From: Megaleporinus macrocephalus
Taxonomy: Eukaryota; Chordata; Actinopteri; Characiformes; Anostomidae
Assembly: GCA_021613375.1 (NCBI GenBank)
Contig: CM038722.1
Coordinates: forward strand, 22,060,607 to 22,124,606
DNA length: 64,000 bases
Direction of reading: 5' to 3'
A model generated the notes under the pieces. It was not told the DNA's origin. It searched no databases and was given only the letters and a program-made list of their open reading frames with translations. Positions 51,971 through 64,000 of the stretch are shown here, one piece after another (positions within the stretch are counted from its first letter, which is position 1; the number at the start of each line of letters is the position of its first letter). The position numbers and the translations under genes are program-made.

Positions 51971-54900
51971 AAGTCCCCCTGCCGACAGTAACGTTATCGG
52001 AGTGCAACACACACACATTTGTCTTACATTACTAGTGAAGACTTCGATTGATTTTTGTATTACTCTAGCAGTAATACAACACCGACACCCAAACCCAACC
52101 TTAAAGGAGCAATATGTAACATGTCTAGTTTAAAACATTCCAAAATTAACTAGAATTATCAACAGTATGTGATAAAATAACAGTTTTGTCAGTGTTTTAA
52201 AGATGTCTATGTGTTGTACTGCAGAGATATCTACTGAAGTTAGCCTGCTAACCAGCTAAGCCTGCTCTGCAAACATAGTTATGTTGTGAGAAAGTATTGT
52301 TCTGGTGTACACAGCATTGTCACAATGTTGAAATGTAATTCCTCAGAAAGTTTTTGTAACAATGTTGTGACAATGTAATAGTAATGTTGTCAGCACATTG
52401 TCACAACCTCCTAGAATCTTTCATACGCTCCATTATATCTGCATGGAACTCTATGGAAGTTGACCACATGTAGTTATAATACCATTAAACAACATTATTA
52501 TTAGTAGTGATGTTGTGAAAACCTTGTTCAGACAACTTAAACAGCACCACCTTTTAACAATACTGTAGCAACGTTGAAAGAAAGTAGACAATGCTGTGAC
52601 AATGTTATGTGTTTGCTGGGTGGTCCATCCTGGCCGTTTTGCAGTATGTGTCCTTATTCAATGTGTTCTTGCCTGACATCATCTTACCTGTCCAAGTTGC
52701 ATTCCAGTACTCAAGAGCACATGTAGTAAGAACAGTTAAGGTACCCAGGAGTGTTCTTGCTCAATCTGAAAACTGAGGATGCATCGGCTGGTAACATCAT
52801 CAATGACAACTAACGGGAGTATCCAGCATTCACTGCAGCTGAGTATACAGACAGACAGCTCTATGTTTATGTTTACACGCAAAATTCTACTTTAGAAAAC
52901 AGTGTGATAAGAAATTGACTTTAAAGTTGTCACATTTTTTAATGGAATTTAATTGTTTTGGAATTCCCGGTTTCCTATTTCTATCAGCTGCTAAATGGTT
53001 TCCCAACGCTGGTGAAAGCAGCTGGTCTCGGAGTGGCTACTGTGCAAAGTACTCAGTACATCTCAAACTCCTGTTCATGCTTTTTCTGTCCTCACTTCCT
53101 TGCAAGTTTGTTCTTGTCAGGTAACTTGACAGGAAAGTTCTCTTCAAGACCACAGGTTGGTTTGTCGCATTCTTGATATTGAGAAACACCTCCTGTCTTG
53201 TAATACCACTTTGTACCTCAAGAGGTGATAGTGAGTCACTGCAGCATCAAGTTAAATCAGTTTAACATGACAGGATGAAAAAGTAGCGCTGCTCTGATAC
53301 CGTTTTCCAATAGGGTGTGTCATTTAGCTTGGAAGTCAGACTTCACACCTGAGTCGATAGCGTTTGTTGTAACTGAGGGAGACCAGTTCAAATTTGTTCT
53401 TTATTGTTGAAGATTCCTTGGAAAGACATTCTGAGAAAGGTCTGATCTCAACCAGCAAACACACCATATTTAAATGGCCGTCGAACTGGCCCATGCAACC
53501 CGTATGCCAAGTAGTTATCTCCTGGGCTTGGGGCCGATTTCCATGGGAGGTTGGGCGTAGTCATAAACTTCTTGTAAACTCTGCAGCATGTTTGTGACGG
53601 CCATCTGTGTCTGAACAGACTCAGATATTTAAAAAAAGGTTAGAGTAAAACATTCAGAAAAGTGAAATGGACACCTCCAGGATGATTTTTGCAAATCCAA
53701 ACACTGTACAAATGTCCACAGATAGAAGCTGGACAGTACTGTATGTATATTACTGATCAGATTCGTCTGACCAATAGACATAAACTGTGTAATACTACAG
53801 CTATGATGTGCAGTGCAGCCCCCTGGGATTTTGAGAATGAGGTTGGTGAGGCTCTCTCAGGTTCCCAAGTAGGAAATCCGACTTCTGGTGGCATTGCAGT
53901 TAAAACTTCTTACTGGAAAGTCAGAAATTCCTACTTGCCAGTTTAACTGGAACGCACCACAACCTCTTGTTAACCATGTTGAAGGTCTTGTGATGGCAGA
54001 AGCTATTGGCAAGCAAGCAGTATTACCGTTGCCGTGGCCCTCGCCAAGAAACTACATTCAGCAGCACATAGACGTGATATACATATGTTTATATAAATAT
54101 AAGTGAAACAAGGCTTAACATTGGGGTTGCTTAATGCACCTGGAGATTCTCTTGGCGAGTAAAGGGATGATGTTAGATGCAGGACTCACAAAGTTTCCTC
54201 TAGACTAAAGAGCGTAGAGAAGGGACTGTGTATTTGCTGGTGATATTGTTGCGTCATCTTACAATTTGCTTCTTTAACCTCAGTTTCACAACCTAAATCT
54301 ACGACAGTCTTAACCCACAGCTAATCTTTCTGCTGCTTTTGTTTTTCTATTTGTGGTGAGAACCAGCAATAGACAATAGTTCACCAAAATAGCACCAACA
54401 ATGTTCTTCCATTGTTGCAATTTCTAGCTTGCAGAAATAGAAGAAGCCTTTTTTGGTGCCATGTAGAACCATTTTCAAGAAGGTTCACTATACCACCATA
54501 CACAAGACATTCTCAATCACCATGCGAATGGATATTTCAGTGGTCATGGTTCTAATATAAAACCACTGTCTTTATTAAAGAACCTTTACAGAACCATAAG
54601 AGTGCACCATTGTGAGGACATGGGATAGGAAGTAGCTGGAAATGTGTCTTATGTTAACATGTCTATGTGTGTATTTTCAGTTCATTTGAGTTTTTAACAT
54701 TATAAATTACAGTATTCTGTCCAGATCTGACAAGGTCAAGAGGTTTCTACTCCTGAGCTGTTAAACTGGTTACAGGAACAGCTCCCACCAGATCACGAAT
54801 TCAAACACTACACTTTCACTTCACTTTAATGTTGTTCTAAACTGCTGACTGACTTCATATGTACTGGAACTCAATACTTGTGCAAATGTTTACTGATCAA

Positions 54901-55589
54901 TACCTCTAAAAAACAGCCAAACATAATTTGCACATATACATACATATGTGCACTTCCGTGTCTCTAGTGTTCACTGTATTACCTGTCAATGAATTATTTA
55001 GTACTTATTTAATGTATACATATTGTATGTCCTCCAACTGGTAAATGCGCACTCATGTTTCTTAATGTTTATGAAACAGCAAAGTAGCCTGAAGGCATTT
55101 CGTTGTGCTGTATAGCCCCATATTAATACAATGACAATATAGTTGAACAGGGCTGAAACAATTATTCAATGTTATCGACAATATTGATAATAATAAAAAT
55201 GGGCAAAAAATATTTTTTTCTTTACATTTTGTAAGTGACCCCCAGTGATTTTATAGTCAACAGCTTGACCTGAAGAGCGATTCACTTGGCGCCAAACAAG
55301 AAGTAAAGTCTGGCCACAAGGATAATGTAGTTCCAAAATAACATAGACGTCTGACTTTCCACAGAAACACACATTCCCTTTGACCGCAAAAGAAAAACAT
55401 GCTGGTGTCCATCAGTGCAGTACCGGTAATTTTCATTACAATTTGATAACAAGTAATTCCTAAACTAATTTACAGATACTTAAAAAAAGGGAATTATTTG
55501 AAAATTCTACAGTGTAAACAAGTAAAAATAAAATAAAATGTCCTTTAAATATATTTAACAAAAATATTTTGTTAATGTTTTATATTTCT

Positions 55590-55746
55590 TCATCATTTGA
55601 ACACAACAGCTGTAGTGTAAATTTCATGATGAACAGACCAATAGAAATGCTCGAAAACAACTTGGAAAAAATTCTGGTTCCATTAATTTATATTAAAAGT
55701 AAAGACGGTTTTGCCCTTTCCTGAAGTTGACATTTTGTATACACAC

Positions 55747-55748
<2 letters not shown>
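55590..55748. mobile_element. Copy F of the TIR element family (half copy)
   Basis: CATCATTTGAACACAACAGC, then AATAGAAATGCTCGAAAACA, ATTCTGGTTCCATTAATTTA and CCTTTCCTGAAGTTG match the interior of copy E in the same orientation. The right terminus is replaced by the AT array beginning at 55749. Confidence 0.7.
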
Positions 55749-55830
<82 letters not shown>

Positions 55831-55843
55831 CATATATATATAC

Positions 55844-55888
<45 letters not shown>
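55749..55888. repeat. (AT)n microsatellite with ACAT interruptions
   Basis: About 140 nt of AT with TATACATA interruptions, the longest AT array in the window. It abuts half copy F. Confidence 0.95.
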
Positions 55889-55891
<3 letters not shown>

Positions 55892-58271
55892 TCAAAATTA
55901 ACGAATGTACGAGCGTTGATTTTCGAAAATAAAATGGCTGAGAAGATTGGATCTGGGGTTTTGGGTGTTTTTCTTAACTGAAACTTGTATGTGTTGCATC
56001 CTCTTTTGCCTTGTGGTAAAGTGAGCACATCCTCACGAAAGCTCAACTGGCTGTTAAAAATAGATATAGAGTGTGTGAGGCTCTACATATTTTGTTTTAT
56101 TCTTTTCTGATTTTAATATATAATATATGTGTAGTTGCATGTTCAGCTTGATGTTATTACTCTAACAAAAATCACTAAAGCTAATCACGTTACATTATTA
56201 ATATTAGTCACTGAATTATTCTAAGCGGTTTTTGTTAATTACAGGTATGTAGCAGCAACTTCATAACCCCTGTACACCAGGCAGCTCCATCTGTTACATT
56301 GTTATATACATTATCTAACAAACTACGTACAGCAAATACATTTACTTTAAAATAGCTCTTATTTTTAAACAGTTTTATGCATGGAAAAAATGCTGTTCAC
56401 CTCAGAGTGCACTGGCATGTTAACATATTAAACCTGTTAAACGATGCCTCAGAATGAAGAGCTGTAACATTCATTTAAAATATTTCTTATTGTCAGTTTT
56501 GCTATTTAGTACTTGGTCTGTCAGAACATTACCAAACATTTTATTAATATAGAATTTCTCAGTGACATGGAACGTTTAAGCTGATTAAATGGTTACTGGC
56601 TGATTGATATTAATTCACATGAATAATCTATTACCACAGTATTTGTTTTTCCAATATATAGTGGAGTACTGCTTGAGCCATTTACTTAGCAACATAGAAA
56701 CACTTAACATACACTACCGGTCTGAAGTTTTAGTAAACTACCAGCCACACGTTTTAGAACTGTTCTGAAAACTTTAGACCACTAGTGATCTAAAACTTTA
56801 CGCACATACAGAAACACAGACACAGTCTTTCCAACAAGTCTTTATAAATAGAGCCCAACTCAAGAGTTTCGACGGTTTGTAATAGTTGTACATTGGACGC
56901 AGCCAAACAGACCCAACACTGAACCACCAAACAACGTCTCTACTGTCTGGATGGTCTTTGATTTTGTGAGCCATGACCATTAACAAGCTCTGAAGCCAAA
57001 GTTTCTACTAAAAGGTTGTGCTACATGTTCATCACAGTGAATTAATGTTTCTGTGGTATGAAAACGTGAAAAAGAAATCCATCCATAACATTCCACAAGC
57101 CAGTGATTTTAAAATAGGGATTTTAAGTAAAAATAAATTTGCTAAGAAAACAAAAGAAAACGTAGGTAACACATTTTCATGACGCTTCTCATAATTTGCC
57201 ATATACGCCCACCTAAAAATATTGAAACGACAGAAATCACTATTCAAAAAAGAGAGGCAAACAAACCAAGCACTGTCAGCAGCCTTGTAGTTTTTAAAAT
57301 ACAATCAGGTCCCGTCCTTAAAAAGAATAACCCAGCATTTTAACCTGTTGAATACGGTAGATATTACAGACTACAACTTTGATGCATTTTCCCGTACTTA
57401 GAAGAAAAAGACTAGACCCACTTTAACTAAAACTAGCTAGAATCCACTGGACAGCTGATGAAATGTTTACTATCAGTAAGAACGAAGTATATATCTTTGT
57501 GGAACATTTTCAGAAATTCCTCAATTACAGGTATTTGTAAATCTATATGATTCATTGGAGGTAGGGCTGAAGAATGATCTATACTATGCGTAGACTTTAG
57601 CTGTATAAACATTTCAGGTTCAGCTCAGCTTTTTCAGTGTTTGCCAGATGAACTGTTCCAGCCAGTCTGTAGAGTATTCCAGAGCCCACCTTGTTTGCAA
57701 AGTAGTTTGTTTCTGGCTAATTCCAGTTTGTTTAGTTGTCGGCTACCGATTAAAATGCTTGATGCTATGGGCAACGACCAGTTTCAGAATTGAACGAAGC
57801 CCTGCTGTCGCCCTCTTCTTCAGAATCTGAACAAACAGGCTGCAGGTCTGATGAGAGTATCCACCTACTGTATCCAGTGTCCACTATCTGCTGAGGTATA
57901 TAACCAGCATAGTGATGGGAGCCTGATCGCCACATATAACTCAAGGAAAAGTGACGGTAAGAAAACAGCTTGTTTACTGGTCTTGAAAATCTGGATACAG
58001 CTTTTACAGCAGCTTTAGCAGAACGTTGTCTCCTGTCCCAGGCTTGTTATGTTGGAGTGTAAGTGTCAGGAGCTTTACATTTGTGTACTAGGGTCTAGTT
58101 CAGCAACTGCCAGGTTACACATGCAAACGTCAAAATGATCGTCTGTGCTTACAGATGGAAGAAAATGCTGGAGTAGTCCTTCAGGAATTACGGAGCAAAG
58201 GTACCGGTCTAGGAACCGTGCTTCATATGTCTCTAGAGAACAGCCCACATATTCAGAGACCCCTTGGACTT

Positions 58272-58277
58272 TTTATT
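58272..58277 (-). terminator. Candidate pkn1 poly(A) signal
   Basis: TTTATT on + (AATAAA on -) about 880 nt downstream of the pkn1 stop. It is a candidate only; variant signals nearer the stop cannot be excluded. Confidence 0.3.
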
Positions 58278-59159
58278 CACACCACAAATGAAGTAAGCAC
58301 TCAACTAAACCTCACCCTGAATAGTGCTTCTCCATTTTACAACACATTCAGTCTTAAACGAGGACTTGCTGTTTCTTTATGGTGATGGTGGTGGGTACCG
58401 TCCCATGTTCAGGGAGTTCACTCGGACTCGACCACACCTGAGGGCCAATTCAGCTTAAAAGCAAACATTCAGAACAAGCAGTGTATATAGCTCACGTGTA
58501 TTACCTCCATATCAGCTTTAGTTCATAACTCTTACAATAGTCTGTGTCTGTTTTTCATATGCATCACTACGTCTATTCAAGGCAACGTTTTCAGTTCCTT
58601 TGACTAACATGCTTCAAAGTAAAAAGTTAAAAGTTTCAAAAAGGAAAGAATATAAAGTTAAGGCATTCTCGCTCTCCGGTTCCGAGATCACAGTGCGTAA
58701 AAGAGTCTCACTGGGTTCAGACACCTCGCAGGTAAGGAGGGAAACATCTTTAATGAGTGAGTTGGAGGTGAAAGACAGGAGGTGGTATGGGACAGACTTC
58801 GTTTGATCACAGTTCTCGGTTCTCCTTTAAACCGTCCGTCAGTTGGATTTTAGCATCTTCTCTCTCGCCGAGTCCAGAGGATTCTCTCTCTGTTCATCTC
58901 TTGTTTCCTGTTCTTTGTGTAGTTCTCTCTCCATTATGACGTGAAGCTCCACATTCATCAAGCCGTAGTCTTTGCGGATCTGCATTCTGGCGTCCATGAA
59001 ACACATAAGCCCTCCAAGACCACCTGCCCTTCATTTTCCGCCGGGTCACAGTGTAGTGGTTGTGGCGCAGCTACGCCGGTATCACAGTCGAAGAGAAAAT
59101 ATAATGATCCTGGATAATTCCCACTTGGCCTTTAGCCTCCCCCCGAGGGTCGGGGAAGC

Positions 59160-63817
<4,658 letters not shown>

Positions 63818-64000
63818 CTGAAAACAAATACAGGTGCCATGAGACAACACACACATTTACATAAAGCCAACAAACAAAACAAGAGACTCACTGATACTGT
63901 GACAGCAAGGGCGGCGTTAAATAAACAAACAGACGCAGGAAAAAGCATGCCAGAGGATGAGTACTGACTGAAAACAGAGCATTTAGCCACTGACTGAGTA

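Larger units (their letters stand above)
51825..59159. other. Spacer between map2k7 5' end and pkn1 3' end
   Basis: It contains a (CA)n run at 51869-51970 just upstream of the map2k7 start, one end of the TTAAAGGAGCAATATGTAAC element at 52101, and many CAATGTTGTGACAATG-type short repeats at about 52300-52620. It also contains half copy F of the TIR family (about 55590-55748) with an AT array, and the probable pkn1 3' UTR at the right. The map2k7 promoter must lie near the left end, but I cannot place a TATA box or start site. No coding exon recognised. Confidence 0.5.

Overview
The window is vertebrate nuclear DNA and looks like a teleost fish, probably an otophysan (characin or catfish-like). 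Genes are split into small exons with GT-AG introns. Introns and spacers are full of Tc1-like transposons, small inverted-repeat elements, tRNA-derived SINEs, LINE tails and long AT, AC, GT and AAT microsatellites typical of fish. The species call is inference.

Three genes are supported. (1) The 3' half of pnpla6 (neuropathy target esterase, a lysophospholipase of the ER) runs on the + strand from 158 to 22490 as 14 coding positions. They cover the end of the regulatory region, the whole patatin-like catalytic domain (G-rich loop, GTSIG serine, catalytic Asp) and the acidic C-terminus. (2) map2k7 (MKK7, the JNK-activating dual-specificity kinase) is complete on the - strand from 51824 (start) to 35241 (stop). 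It has 11 constitutive coding exons plus one 48-nt cassette exon, giving 422 or 438 residues. (3) The last six coding exons of a protein kinase N gene, best named pkn1 from linkage, lie on the - strand from 63817 to 59160. pnpla6 and map2k7 point at each other (tail to tail); pkn1 lies behind map2k7 in the same direction. From memory, the human orthologues of all three are on 19p13, which supports pnpla6 over pnpla7 and pkn1 over pkn2 or pkn3.

The most interesting feature is in pnpla6. The exon carrying the catalytic Asp is present twice (6335-6451 and 10709-10825). Both copies are 117 nt, have the same splice phases and intact reading frames, and are about 69% identical in protein. They look like alternative, probably mutually exclusive, exons giving two versions of the active site. 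The downstream copy uses a non-canonical GC splice donor and the upstream copy follows a long pyrimidine-rich tract. map2k7 has its own conserved cassette exon, flanked by UG-rich sequence, between two JNK-docking motifs.

Layout: 1-22490 pnpla6 with large repeat-bearing introns; 22491 to about 25310 likely pnpla6 3' UTR; 25300-28060 repeat-rich spacer; about 28060-35240 a gene-poor stretch that may be a long map2k7 3' UTR and holds an unrecognised + strand terminal-exon-like ORF at 33738; 35241-51824 map2k7; 51825-59159 spacer, including the map2k7 5' flank and the pkn1 3' UTR; 59160-64000 the 3' end of pkn1. No rRNA, functional tRNA, CRISPR or viral gene was recognised.
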